Positions 20,532-30,055 of a stretch of DNA of 64,000 bases are shown here, one piece after another (position 1 is the stretch's first letter; the number at the start of each line of letters is the position of its first letter). Below the pieces are notes generated by a model, which was not told the origin of the DNA, did not search any database, and saw only the letters and a list, made by a program, of their open reading frames with translations. A program made the position numbers and the translations under genes. The stretch is from an uncultured Draconibacterium sp. (lineage in GTDB: Bacteria; Bacteroidota; Bacteroidia; Bacteroidales; Prolixibacteraceae): positions 1,116,001 to 1,180,000 of the forward strand of contig NZ_OY782038.1 in assembly GCF_963677575.1 (NCBI RefSeq). Reading direction: 5' to 3'.

Positions 20532-20711
20532 TGTTAGTTTTATGTTTGCGTTTGTTGCAAAGCCTGAAATTAATAAAATCATTCAAAATACACCCCTTAA
20601 ATACGCGGGAAAAATTGACAGATTTGCAATCAAACCAATTACAATTCAGAAGTAAATCTTCAAATATCTTTAAAATTCGTTCAATTTCTGAGATTTTGAT
20701 TTCAATTCGTT

Positions 20712-20740
20712 TTGAGAATAAATTTTAATTTTTACATTTG
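20712..20740 (+). promoter_or_regulatory. Bacteroidetes-type promoter of the ilv operon
   Basis: TTG at 20712-20714, an 18-bp spacer, and TACATTTG at 20733-20740 match the Bacteroidetes -33/-7 pattern (TTG...TAnnTTTG). It lies 20 bp before the leader peptide start codon, so transcription would begin just ahead of the leader. Confidence 0.65.
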
Positions 20741-20759
20741 CTTCATCGTTATAAAAATT

Positions 20760-20831
20760 ATGAAAGTTTTATCTATCAATATTATTGTCCTACTCGTTGT
20801 CATTCTTGGAAGTTCTGAGAAAGGTCATTAA
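20760..20831 (+). CDS. ilv operon leader peptide (attenuator control peptide)
   Basis: A 23-codon ORF from ATG 20760 to TAA 20829-20831. Residues 3-16 read VLSINIIVLLVVIL, and 12 of the 23 residues are Val, Leu or Ile, the products of the downstream pathway. The last codons (gag aaa ggt) overlap GAGAAAGG at 20817-20824, which can pair with the 5' arm of the terminator at 20858-20889. A ribosome stalled on the Ile/Leu/Val codons leaves this segment free to form the antiterminator, while a ribosome reaching the stop codon covers it. This is classical ribosome-mediated attenuation, inferred from sequence. Confidence 0.82.
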   Translation: MKVLSINIIVLLVVILGSSEKGH

Positions 20832-20869
20832 TTTGTATAGATACTAAAGATATTTATAAGCCTTTCTCA
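20816..20869 (+). promoter_or_regulatory. Predicted antiterminator pairing
   Basis: Bases 20816-20825 (core GAGAAAGG) can pair with 20860-20869 (core CCTTTCTC), which is the upstream arm of the terminator. The same GAGAAAGG recurs at 20875-20882 as the terminator's downstream arm, so the two structures are mutually exclusive. Confidence 0.7.
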
Positions 20870-20889
20870 AAACAGAGAAAGGCTTTTTT
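20858..20889 (+). terminator. Attenuator (Rho-independent terminator) before ilvD
   Basis: AAGCCTTTCTC, loop AAAACA, then GAGAAAGGCTT form a perfect 11-bp stem followed by a T run to 20889. It lies between the leader peptide and the ilvD start at 20923, and no gene ends just upstream of it, so it fits a regulatory attenuator. Confidence 0.88.
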
Positions 20890-20922
20890 AATGCTATAAC
20901 AGACAGTAAAAGACAAAAAAGT

Positions 20923-22752
20923 ATGCATAACACATTACGAAGCAACACAACCACACAGGGCCGTAGAATGGCTGGGGCACGCAGCCTCTGGAGAGCTAAC
21001 GGAATGAAAGAAGAACACTTTGGGAAACCGGTGATCGCTATTGTAAACTCGTTCACCCAGTTTGTTCCGGGGCATGTTCATTTACACGAAATTGGCCAGT
21101 ATGTAAAAAGTTTAATTGAAAAAGAAGGCTATTTTGCTGCTGAATTTAACACCATTGCCATCGACGATGGTATTGCAATGGGCCACGACGGAATGTTATA
21201 TTCACTTCCATCGCGCGATGTTATTGCCGATAGTGTGGAATACATGTGTAATGCACACAAAGTAGATGCAATGGTTTGTATCTCGAACTGCGATAAAATT
21301 ACCCCGGGAATGATGATGGCCGCTATGCGCCTGAATATTCCGGCGGTATTTGTTTCGGGTGGACCGATGGAAGCCGGCGAAGTTGACGATAAATTCCTTG
21401 ACCTTGTTGACGCCATGGTTATGGCTGCCGACACAAAAATTGAAGATTCGTATGTGCAACAGGTGGAAGAAAACGCTTGTCCTACCTGCGGATCGTGCTC
21501 AGGAATGTTCACCGCAAACTCGATGAACTGTCTGGCCGAAGCGATTGGTTTGGCACTTCCCGGGAATGGCACGATTGTAGCCACACACGCCAACAGAAAG
21601 AAACTATTTGAAGAAGCTGCACAACGAATTATTGCAGCAACAAAAGCCCATTATTTCGAAGGTGATGATTCGGTACTTCCAAGAAGTATCGGTACACGCG
21701 ATGCCTTTTTAAATGCAATGAAACTGGATATTGCCATGGGAGGATCAACCAACACGGTTCTTCACCTGCTGGCCATTGCACACGAAGCCGGAGTTAGCTT
21801 TACCATGCAGGATATTGACCAGCTTTCGCGCATTACTCCGAACTTGTGTAAAGTTGCGCCAAACGGTCATTACCATATTCAGGATGTAAACCGCGCCGGA
21901 GGAATCCTTGGTATTTTGGGCGAATTGGAAAAAGGTGGTTTAATGGAAACCAACGTTTCGCGTATCGACGGGAGAACATTGGCAGAAGCCATTGCCGAAT
22001 ATGATATCAAACGTGATACGGTTACCGAGGATGCCATAAACCGATATAAATCGGCTCCGGGCGGAGGCCGCAACCTGGTTATGGGATCGCAGCAAAGTGC
22101 CTACAAAGAATTGGATGATGACCGTGCCAACGGCTGTATCCGCAATTTTGAAAATGCCTATAACAAAGACGGCGGATTGGCTGTTCTTTTCGGTAACATC
22201 GCTGAAAAAGGATGTATCGTAAAAACGGCAGGTGTTGATGCGTCGATCTTTAAATTCACGGGAACGGCAAAAGTTTTCGATTCGCAGGAAGATGCAGTTA
22301 ACGGTATTCTTGGCGATAACGTTCAAAAAGGAGATGTAATCGTTATTCGTTTTGAAGGACCAAAAGGAGGACCGGGAATGCAGGAAATGCTCTACCCTAC
22401 TTCGTACCTGAAATCGATGCAACTGGATAAACACTGTGCTCTGATTACCGACGGACGTTTCTCGGGTGGAACCTCTGGTTTATCTATCGGCCACGTGTCT
22501 CCTGAAGCTGCTGGAGGTGGTGCAATCGGACTTATTCGCAACAACGATAAAATTGCAATCGACATTACCGAACGTTCGATCAACCTTGTAATTTCTGACG
22601 AAGAATTGCAAAAACGTCGCGACGAAGAAGAAGCCAAAGGAGCAAAAGCGTGGAAACCTGCAACACGAGTCCGTAATGTTTCGAAAGCGCTAAAAGCTTA
22701 TGCTAGCCTCGTTTCATCGGCCGATATGGGAGCCGTAAGATTAATTGACTAA
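20923..22752 (+). CDS. ilvD: Dihydroxy-acid dehydratase
   Basis: A 609-residue cytosolic Fe-S enzyme that dehydrates 2,3-dihydroxy-isovalerate and 2,3-dihydroxy-3-methylvalerate to the keto acids of valine and isoleucine. Visible signatures are SNCDKITPGM and CPTCGSCSGMFTANSMN (cluster cysteines), MGGSTNTVLHLLA, and the C-terminal TDGRFSGGTSGLSIGHVSPEA. Length is normal for the long IlvD form. It is the first structural gene after the attenuator and is followed by ilvB and ilvN. Confidence 0.97.
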   Translation: MHNTLRSNTTTQGRRMAGARSLWRANGMKEEHFGKPVIAIVNSFTQFVPGHVHLHEIGQYVKSLIEKEGYFAAEFNTIAIDDGIAMGHDGMLYSLPSRDVIADSVEYMCNAHKVDAMVCISNCDKITPGMMMAAMRLNIPAVFVSGGPMEAGEVDDKFLDLVDAMVMAADTKIEDSYVQQVEENACPTCGSCSGMFTANSMNCLAEAIGLALPGNGTIVATHANRKKLFEEAAQRIIAATKAHYFEGDDSVLPRSIGTRDAFLNAMKLDIAMGGSTNTVLHLLAIAHEAGVSFTMQDIDQLSRITPNLCKVAPNGHYHIQDVNRAGGILGILGELEKGGLMETNVSRIDGRTLAEAIAEYDIKRDTVTEDAINRYKSAPGGGRNLVMGSQQSAYKELDDDRANGCIRNFENAYNKDGGLAVLFGNIAEKGCIVKTAGVDASIFKFTGTAKVFDSQEDAVNGILGDNVQKGDVIVIRFEGPKGGPGMQEMLYPTSYLKSMQLDKHCALITDGRFSGGTSGLSIGHVSPEAAGGGAIGLIRNNDKIAIDITERSINLVISDEELQKRRDEEEAKGAKAWKPATRVRNVSKALKAYASLVSSADMGAVRLID

Positions 22753-22826
22753 TTGAGATAAATAGAGAATAAAACAAAGAACAAACAGATAGCCGGAAAC
22801 AGCACCGGCATTAAAAAGTAAACAAT

Positions 22827-24524
22827 ATGACAGCAAAAAAAGTTACCGGTTCACAAGCATTGATCCTGTCGCTTATGGAAGAAGGGGTGGATACCATTTT
22901 TGGGTATCCGGGCGGTGCAATTATGCCCGTTTACGATGCGTTGTATGATTTTGACAAAGAGGTAAAACATATTTTAACCCGCCACGAACAGGGAGCCATT
23001 CACGGTGCCCAGGGTTATGCCCGCGTCAGCGGCAAACCTGGAATTGTTTTTGCAACCTCAGGCCCTGGTGCCACTAACCTGATGACTGGAATCGCCGATG
23101 CAATGATTGATTCAACACCACTTGTGTGTATTACCGGACAAGTAGCCGAGCCGTTGCTCGGAACCGATGCATTTCAGGAATCTGACATCGTGGGTATGTC
23201 AATTCCTGTTACTAAATGGAATTACCAGATTACCACCTCCGAAGAAATTCCGAAAGTAATTGCACAGGCTTTTTATATTGCAACAACAGGACGTCCGGGC
23301 CCCGTTTTAATTGATGTTACAAAAGATGCACAATTTGGAGAACTGGAATACGAATACGAGAAATGCAAAAAGATTCGCAGTTATGTTCCGGAAACCAGCA
23401 TTGATCCGCATCAGATTAAAGCTGCTGCCGATTTAATAAACGAGGCAAAAAAACCACTGCTGTTTGTAGGCCAGGGAATTATTATCAGCCATGCTGAAGA
23501 AGAAGTAAAAGCTTTTATTGAAAAGACCGGAATTCCAGCAGCCTGGACTCTACTGGGACTTTCTGCACTGCCAACCGATCATCCACTGAATGTTGGAATG
23601 TTGGGAATGCACGGAAACTACGGCCCGAATAAACTTACCAACGAGGCCGACCTGATTATTGCTGTGGGAATGCGTTTTGACGACCGCGTTACCGGTAAGG
23701 TTAGCGAATACGCCAAAAAGGCCAAGATCATTCACATAGAGATTGATCCGGCAGAAATTGATAAGATCGTAAAAACCGACGTTAGTGTGTTGGGTGATGC
23801 AAAAAAAGCATTAAAGATGCTTATCGACAATGTAAATCCTAACAATCACGAAAACTGGCGCAACGAATTTAAAAAATGCGATGCCATTGAAAACGAAAAG
23901 GTTATACAGAAGGACCTGTACCCAACAAAACAGGGATTAACAATGGGTGAAGCTGTTAGAATAGTTTCAGAAAAAACAAATAATGAGGCTGTTCTTGTTA
24001 CTGATGTTGGTCAGCACCAAATGATTGCACAACGTTATTTTGGATTCAAAAAATCGAGAAGCAATGTAACCTCGGGAGGTTTAGGAACAATGGGATTTTG
24101 TTTGCCGGCAGCGATGGGAGCGCAACTTGGAGCGCCCAACCGTACTGTTGTTGGTGTGGTTGGCGATGGTGGTTTCCAAATGACAGTTCAGGAATTGGGA
24201 ACAATTGCACAGAACAAATTACCGGTTAAAATCATGTTGCTGAATAACAACTTCCTTGGAATGGTACGTCAGTGGCAGCAATTATTCTTCGAGAAACGCT
24301 ATTCGTTTACCGAACTTCACAATCCTGATTTTATTACAATCGGTAAAGGATTTGGTATTGATGGGCACACCGTTGATAAACGCGAGGATCTGGATACAAG
24401 TATCCAAAAAATGCTCGACCACGATGGTCCATATTTACTGGAGGTAAAAATTGAGAAAGAAGACAATGTGTTCCCAATGGTTCCAACGGGAGCATCAGTT
24501 TCCGACGTAATTTTAGAGCCTTAA
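22827..24524 (+). CDS. ilvB: Acetolactate synthase large subunit
   Basis: A 565-residue thiamine-diphosphate enzyme that condenses pyruvate with pyruvate or 2-ketobutyrate. The N-terminal domain has GYPGGAIMPVYDAL and HEQGAIHGAQGYAR with the cofactor-activating glutamate. The C-terminal domain has the ThDP/Mg motif GDGGFQMTVQEL...NNNFLGMVRQWQ. It lies 74 bp after ilvD and 34 bp before ilvN, consistent with one transcript controlled by the leader. Confidence 0.96.
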   Translation: MTAKKVTGSQALILSLMEEGVDTIFGYPGGAIMPVYDALYDFDKEVKHILTRHEQGAIHGAQGYARVSGKPGIVFATSGPGATNLMTGIADAMIDSTPLVCITGQVAEPLLGTDAFQESDIVGMSIPVTKWNYQITTSEEIPKVIAQAFYIATTGRPGPVLIDVTKDAQFGELEYEYEKCKKIRSYVPETSIDPHQIKAAADLINEAKKPLLFVGQGIIISHAEEEVKAFIEKTGIPAAWTLLGLSALPTDHPLNVGMLGMHGNYGPNKLTNEADLIIAVGMRFDDRVTGKVSEYAKKAKIIHIEIDPAEIDKIVKTDVSVLGDAKKALKMLIDNVNPNNHENWRNEFKKCDAIENEKVIQKDLYPTKQGLTMGEAVRIVSEKTNNEAVLVTDVGQHQMIAQRYFGFKKSRSNVTSGGLGTMGFCLPAAMGAQLGAPNRTVVGVVGDGGFQMTVQELGTIAQNKLPVKIMLLNNNFLGMVRQWQQLFFEKRYSFTELHNPDFITIGKGFGIDGHTVDKREDLDTSIQKMLDHDGPYLLEVKIEKEDNVFPMVPTGASVSDVILEP

Positions 24525-24558
24525 ATTCGGATTTTGAATAACGAAAAAAGTTGAAAAA

Positions 24559-25101
24559 ATGAGAAAAGAATATATCCTTACAGTTTATTCTGAAAACCAC
24601 ATTGGTCTTTTAACCAGGATCACAAACGTTTTCACACGCAGAAAAACAAATATCGACAGTCTTACCGTATCAGAGTCGGCATTACAGGGCATTTACAAAT
24701 TTACAATAGTGGTACACTGCACCGATGCCATGGCGGTAAAACTGGTTAGCCAGATTGAAAAGCAAATCGATGTATTGAAAGCTTTTTATCACACTAACGA
24801 AGAAATGATCTTCCAGGAAATTGCTTTATATAAAGTTCCGATCGATCCTATTTACGAGAGTGACACTATTGAGACGATCGTTCGCAAAGCAGGCGCCCGT
24901 ATTCTTGAAATTACCAAAGATTATGTGGTAATTGAAAAGACAGGTCACAAAGAAGATACACAAGCACTGTTCGAGAAATTAAACCAATTTAAGGTGATGC
25001 AGTTTATTCGCTCGGGAAGAGTAGCGATAACACGTGACCCTATTGAGCGTTTATCTGAATTCCTGAAAGAACGTGATGCTTTTTTAACAAGTTTAGATTA
25101 A
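24559..25101 (+). CDS. ilvN: Acetolactate synthase small (regulatory) subunit
   Basis: A 180-residue protein with an N-terminal ACT domain (YILTVYSENHIGLLTRITNV, then TNIDSLTVSES) and a C-terminal ACT-like half. It binds branched-chain amino acids for feedback control and activates the large subunit encoded just upstream. A terminator follows at 25127, so ilvC is not part of this operon. Confidence 0.93.
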   Translation: MRKEYILTVYSENHIGLLTRITNVFTRRKTNIDSLTVSESALQGIYKFTIVVHCTDAMAVKLVSQIEKQIDVLKAFYHTNEEMIFQEIALYKVPIDPIYESDTIETIVRKAGARILEITKDYVVIEKTGHKEDTQALFEKLNQFKVMQFIRSGRVAITRDPIERLSEFLKERDAFLTSLD

Positions 25102-25126
25102 AAAAATCTATAGTCCAAAACTACCT

Positions 25127-25154
25127 GCCCGTCAGAAAAACTGACGGGCTTTTT
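25127..25154 (+). terminator. Rho-independent terminator after ilvN
   Basis: GCCCGTCAG, loop AAAAA, CTGACGGGC and a T run form a perfect 9-bp stem that ends the ilvDBN operon. Confidence 0.9.
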
Positions 25155-25294
25155 CATTTTCAGTGATCCCATTTTTAATTCGTCGACCAATGTCCCTCAA
25201 TCTTAAGTCTTTTGTTAAACAATCAACTTATATCATTTGTCATACAAATTCATGAAAAAGATTTATCAACTTTGTAAAAAACTGCACTTTTACA

Positions 25295-26404
25295 ATGAAC
25301 CTTATAATCGACAGGATTGATATCTACCAATCTCCCATCAAATTAAAAGAACCTTTTATTATTTCATTAGGCCCCATGTATCACGCACAAAATGTGATCG
25401 TTGTTATTCGCACAAACCAAGGTATTACTGGCTTTGGCGAATGCAGTCCGTTTATGACCATTAACGGAGAAAGTATGGAAACCTGTTTTATTGTAGGGCA
25501 GTATCTGGCTCAGGTTTTAAAAGATAAAAACCCGGAAGACATTGAGGCATGTACACACGAAATGGACAAAACTATTTATGGTAATTCGAGCATAAAAAGT
25601 GCTTTCGACATGGCGTTGTATGATATCTCGGCACAAAAGGCAGGTGTACCGCTTTACCAATTCCTGGGAGGGCAAAACGACAAGGAAATGCAAATTGATT
25701 ACACGGTAAGTCTCTCCAACCCGGAAAAGATGGCTGCCGACGCCAAACGTATTGTCGATAATGGTTTTGAGATTGTAAAAGTTAAACTTGGCCATTCGAA
25801 AGAACAGGATGTGGAAAGCATAAAAAAAATACGCGAAGCAATTGGTCCGAAAATCCCGATTCGTTTAGATGCTAACCAGGGATGGAAAACCGAAGAAGCG
25901 CTCGATATTTTAAAAGCGCTTACACCTTATAAAATACAACATTGCGAGGAGCCTATTCCGCGTTGGGATTACATGGCACTGCCTGAAATCAGGCGATTCA
26001 GCCCTATTCCTATTATGGCAGATGAAACCTGTTGCGACCATATCGATGCAAAACGCCTGATCGATTTATATGCCTGCGACCTGATCAATATTAAACTGAG
26101 TAAATCAGGAGGTATTTTCAAAGCGCTTAAAATTGTAAAATTTGCCAAAACCGCAAAAATGGAAATTCAGGTCGGTGGGTTCCTTGAAACGCGCTTAGGA
26201 TTTACCGCTGCAGCCCATTTTGCCCTATCATCAAAAAACATTGTTTATTACGATTTTGATACGCCGTTAATGATGGAGGAAGATCCGGTTGAAGGTGGTA
26301 TTATTTATGGCGAAAAAGGCAAAATTACCATTACCGAAACGCCCGGGCTAGGCGCCAGCATTAATGAAGATTTTCTGTTGGGACTAAAAAAAGTGACCGT
26401 TTAA
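25295..26404 (+). CDS. Dipeptide epimerase, enolase superfamily
   Basis: A 369-residue full-length member of the muconate-lactonising subgroup. It shows IVKVKLG (KxK catalytic pair), IRLDANQGW, HCEEP and MADET (metal ligands), INIKLSKSGG (opposite lysine), and YDFDTPL, which carries the DxD motif typical of dipeptide epimerases that bind the substrate amino group. L-Ala-D/L-Glu epimerase or a relative with another dipeptide is likely. It stands alone after the ilv terminator. It is paralogous to the gene at the left edge but not in a cell-wall context, so its specificity may differ. Confidence 0.88.
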   Translation: MNLIIDRIDIYQSPIKLKEPFIISLGPMYHAQNVIVVIRTNQGITGFGECSPFMTINGESMETCFIVGQYLAQVLKDKNPEDIEACTHEMDKTIYGNSSIKSAFDMALYDISAQKAGVPLYQFLGGQNDKEMQIDYTVSLSNPEKMAADAKRIVDNGFEIVKVKLGHSKEQDVESIKKIREAIGPKIPIRLDANQGWKTEEALDILKALTPYKIQHCEEPIPRWDYMALPEIRRFSPIPIMADETCCDHIDAKRLIDLYACDLINIKLSKSGGIFKALKIVKFAKTAKMEIQVGGFLETRLGFTAAAHFALSSKNIVYYDFDTPLMMEEDPVEGGIIYGEKGKITITETPGLGASINEDFLLGLKKVTV

Positions 26405-26521
26405 ACGAATCGAAAGACCAGAAAAGACACAAAATTCGTCATTCCGTTTTCGCACATTTTTACGGCTCAAAAATATTCCCTACTTTTCATTAACTTTGGT
26501 TAGAGAACAAAAAAGCGTGTG

Positions 26522-28606
26522 ATGAAAACGAGATGGTTTACATTTCTGGTCTTCCTGATCATTTCAGGGTTTATTCCTTCAGGTGTACTGTATGCGCAAT
26601 TACCATTCACTCGCCAGGATACAACACCGCTAAGTGATCAGATAGAAGAAATTACCATTACAGCATTTCGTTCGCCGTACAATATTTTTAATACGCCGGC
26701 GCCGGTTAATTTACTGCAACCCGAGCAACTCGAATCGGGCGATGCACTCACACCAATCGATGCATTAAACCGCATTCCAGGAATTTTGATGCACCACGGC
26801 ACATTTAACACAAATCGTTTGACCATTCGCGGAATTGGCTCGCGAACGCCATACGGCACCAACAAAATTAAGGCTTACTTTGGCGAAATACCCTTAACAA
26901 CCGGCGATGGCGAAACCGTTTTGGAAGACCTTGAAAATTCGGCAATTCAGCGCGTTGAAATTATCAAAGGACCTTCATCGAGTTTATACGGTGCCGGACT
27001 GGCCGGCGTACTGCTATTTCACCCAAAAACAGTGGTAAAGGATTTTGTGCAGAACAAAACTACAGTTGCGTCATTCGGAACATTTAAAAACACGCTATCG
27101 GCAGGAGTTACTACAAATAAATTACAGATCTACACACTTGGAGCGCTGCTTTCGAGCGATGGCTACCGCGAAAATAATTCAACGAGCCGGAGCAACCTGC
27201 TCATTAATTCGATCTATAATTTTTCGGAAAAATCGAACCTTCAGTTTTTACTAAAAGCCACAAAAATGAAAGGCTATATTCCGAGTTCGCTGGATTTGGA
27301 TACCTACAATAACGATCCTAAAAGTGCTGCTCATAACTGGGCTTCGATAAAAGGATTTGAAGAGTATACCAACTCTCAGTTTGGTGCTTCATTTAACCGG
27401 TTTACGCTTAACGACGGCAAAATTTCAGTAGGTATTTTTGGGAGTATACGCGACCTTGAAGAACTACGTCCGTTTAATCGCCTGAAAGAATCATCAGATT
27501 ACATCGGTTGGCGCGCTTACATTCAAAAAGTTGTTGCTACAGAAGAATTCCGTATGGTGATGACGACCGGCCTGGAAATGTTTCGCGAAACTTACGACTG
27601 GCAAACTTTCGACAATGATAACGACCAGCTTTTGTCGGATAACAATGAGAAACGACAATACGAGAACCTCTTCGTTCAGCTGGAATCGAACATTAAAGAG
27701 CGGGTATTTATTTCTGCCGGCTTGAATGGTAACCTTACGCGTTTTAAATACACCGATCATTATACCGAAAACGGCGACCAGTCGGGCAACCGAAATTACA
27801 AACCGGTTTTATCACCACGTTTGGGTGTTAACGTTCTTTTGAATCATGAGAATTCTGTTTTTGCAAATATCAGTCATGGTTTTTCAACGCCAACTTTCGA
27901 AGAAACGCTGATGCCCGAAGGCAGCATAAATCCTGATATAAAACCGGAATCGGGATGGAGTTTTGAAACAGGATTCAGAACCCAAATTACCAACCGCTTT
28001 AAACTATCGGCAAGTTACTACCGCATTTATATCGACAATTTGCTTGTGGCGCACCGCACCGGCGAAGATGCCTATGTGGGAGTAAATGCAGGACAATCGG
28101 TGCATCCGGGTTTTGAAACCGAGTTTACCTGGGTAACCATTACACACCACAGAAATCCCCTTCTGACTCTGTACGGAAGCGCTACATTGGCCAACTATCA
28201 TTTTAACGATTTTGTGAATTTGGGAAACGATTATTCCGGCAATCTTCTTCCCGGAACTACAAAAGAAACTTTTAGTATAGGCACCACCCTGATCCCCATT
28301 AAAAATCTATCGCTTAACGGCTGGTACCGTTATAACGGAGAAATGCCTGTTGACGATGCCAATTCCACTTTCTCAGATACTTTTGGACTAACCAATTTTG
28401 AAATCAGGTTCCAGGGAAAAAAAGACAAATTCAAATTTGATATACGCGGGGGCGTTCAAAATATTTTTGATATTCATTATGCCTCAATGCTGGCTGTTAA
28501 TGCCCCATCATTTGGCGGAAATCCTCCACGTTACTACTATCCGGGAAATCCGCGAAACTTTTATATCAGCATATTAATCGGTCTCATCGGAAATAACACT
28601 CCGTGA
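26522..28606 (+). CDS. TonB-dependent outer-membrane receptor
   Basis: The GTG at 26519 directly precedes an ATG at 26522, which is the better start. The 694-residue protein has a signal peptide (ending VLYAQ), a TonB-box-like segment (IEEITITAFRSP), a plug domain (LNRIPGILMHHGTFNTNRLTIRGIG and VEIIKGPSSSLYGAGLAGVLLF), and a barrel ending NFYISILIGLIG. No STN or regulatory domain is present. It resembles siderophore/vitamin-type receptors rather than SusC. No partner gene sits beside it, so the ligand cannot be named. Confidence 0.9.
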   Translation: MKTRWFTFLVFLIISGFIPSGVLYAQLPFTRQDTTPLSDQIEEITITAFRSPYNIFNTPAPVNLLQPEQLESGDALTPIDALNRIPGILMHHGTFNTNRLTIRGIGSRTPYGTNKIKAYFGEIPLTTGDGETVLEDLENSAIQRVEIIKGPSSSLYGAGLAGVLLFHPKTVVKDFVQNKTTVASFGTFKNTLSAGVTTNKLQIYTLGALLSSDGYRENNSTSRSNLLINSIYNFSEKSNLQFLLKATKMKGYIPSSLDLDTYNNDPKSAAHNWASIKGFEEYTNSQFGASFNRFTLNDGKISVGIFGSIRDLEELRPFNRLKESSDYIGWRAYIQKVVATEEFRMVMTTGLEMFRETYDWQTFDNDNDQLLSDNNEKRQYENLFVQLESNIKERVFISAGLNGNLTRFKYTDHYTENGDQSGNRNYKPVLSPRLGVNVLLNHENSVFANISHGFSTPTFEETLMPEGSINPDIKPESGWSFETGFRTQITNRFKLSASYYRIYIDNLLVAHRTGEDAYVGVNAGQSVHPGFETEFTWVTITHHRNPLLTLYGSATLANYHFNDFVNLGNDYSGNLLPGTTKETFSIGTTLIPIKNLSLNGWYRYNGEMPVDDANSTFSDTFGLTNFEIRFQGKKDKFKFDIRGGVQNIFDIHYASMLAVNAPSFGGNPPRYYYPGNPRNFYISILIGLIGNNTP

Positions 28607-28632
28607 ATTGATCCGTTGAATAAATCTTCCTG

Positions 28633-29982
28633 CTATTTATCTCCTATGGCAATCACCGATTTTTGCGTTCTGAAATACAAAACATCGCCACTTATTGCCG
28701 GTGACGCCATAACCACATCATTCATTTTATTGTGCTTAATGATCTCAAACTCGGGGCCGGCTTTAACAACAAAAACATCACCTTGCTCGGAACATAAATA
28801 TACTTTTTCATTCGCGGCAACACCCGATGCTGTAAAACCTCCTACCGATCCAAGACTCTCTTTATACATCAATTCGCCGGTAGTTGCGTTAAATACACTT
28901 AACGAACCATTTCCCCGCAGGTTGTATAAATAATCGCCATAAATCAGAGGTGTTTGCATATACGCGCCGCCACGTTTTATGCTCCATACAATGCTTTCAT
29001 TCTCTGTTTCATCTTTCCCTAATGTAATGTCGCCGGTAGCATCTGTTTTAACAGCATAAATTGGCGAATACCGACCATGTGCATTATTTATAAATATCAA
29101 ATCGTTGGCAACAACCGGTGTTGGCGTAGGAATATCTCCACCTCCACTCATTTGCCAAATCTCATCCCCGGTTTCAAAATCGTAACCACCCATGTGTTTC
29201 CAGCCGTTTACTACCACCTGCGTTTTTCCATCTTTCTCAAACACGGTTGGAGAACTCCAGGTTGAAACTTCCTCGCGCGGAGTCTCCCATATTTTTTCAC
29301 CGGTATTAACATCGTAGGACGCCAAAAAACAGTCGCCCAAATAATCGCATTGAATAATTACTTTGTCGTTATGAATTATTGGAGAACTTGAAAATCCCCA
29401 TTCCAACTCGGGCACATCGTAAGGTCCGGCATTCATTTTATCGAAATCCTTTTGCCAGACTAATTCGCCATCCATAGAGTAGCAGAAAAGCCCGTTTGAG
29501 CCAAAGAATACAACCACATGTTTTCCATCAGTTGCAGGTGTACCATCAGCATGCGATGCTTTTGTATGACGTTTTACTTTGGGAACGCGTTTAGTGGCCA
29601 GTTTTTCCCAGACGATCTCGCCTGTGTTTTTGTCGAGGCAATACAATTTAAATTCATGAACAGATTCGTCTTCCACGGCATCACCATCGCCGTATAAACC
29701 GATTTTCACTTCATTATCGCCCGAACTGCTAACAGCTGTAGAAATAAACATTTTGTCGTCCCAAATTGCCGGGCTGGAATGCCCTAAGCCGGGAATCGCA
29801 GTTTTCCAGAGCACATTTTCTCCGGTTTCGATATTCCAGCTACTGACCGTTTTTGCATTTTCAATAAAACCTTTAGCAAACGGCCCCCGAAAAGATGGCC
29901 ACTGATTAAGATAATTTTCTTGCGACGATGTGGTTAAAACAAGACACAGCAATAAGCATGCAGTACTAAGCAGTTGTTTCAT
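28633..29982 (-). CDS. PQQ-type beta-propeller repeat protein, exported
   Basis: A 449-residue protein with a signal peptide (MKQLLSTACLLLCLVLTTSS). Repeated blades of the PQQ/pyrrolo-quinoline propeller type are visible (GENVLWKTAIPGLGHSSPAIW, CLDKNTGEIVWEK, YDVNTGEKIWETP, YDFETGDEIWQM, NATTGELMYKESL). Such proteins often act in assembly complexes or as dehydrogenase-like propellers; no catalytic residues can be assigned. It is convergent with the TonB receptor gene, 26 bp apart. Confidence 0.85.
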   Translation of the reverse strand: MKQLLSTACLLLCLVLTTSSQENYLNQWPSFRGPFAKGFIENAKTVSSWNIETGENVLWKTAIPGLGHSSPAIWDDKMFISTAVSSSGDNEVKIGLYGDGDAVEDESVHEFKLYCLDKNTGEIVWEKLATKRVPKVKRHTKASHADGTPATDGKHVVVFFGSNGLFCYSMDGELVWQKDFDKMNAGPYDVPELEWGFSSSPIIHNDKVIIQCDYLGDCFLASYDVNTGEKIWETPREEVSTWSSPTVFEKDGKTQVVVNGWKHMGGYDFETGDEIWQMSGGGDIPTPTPVVANDLIFINNAHGRYSPIYAVKTDATGDITLGKDETENESIVWSIKRGGAYMQTPLIYGDYLYNLRGNGSLSVFNATTGELMYKESLGSVGGFTASGVAANEKVYLCSEQGDVFVVKAGPEFEIIKHNKMNDVVMASPAISGDVLYFRTQKSVIAIGDK

Positions 29983-30055
29983 TTATCTGATTTTTGGTAC
30001 AAACCATAAAATTAGACAAATGAAACAACTAACAAAGTTAGCTTACCATAAATCT

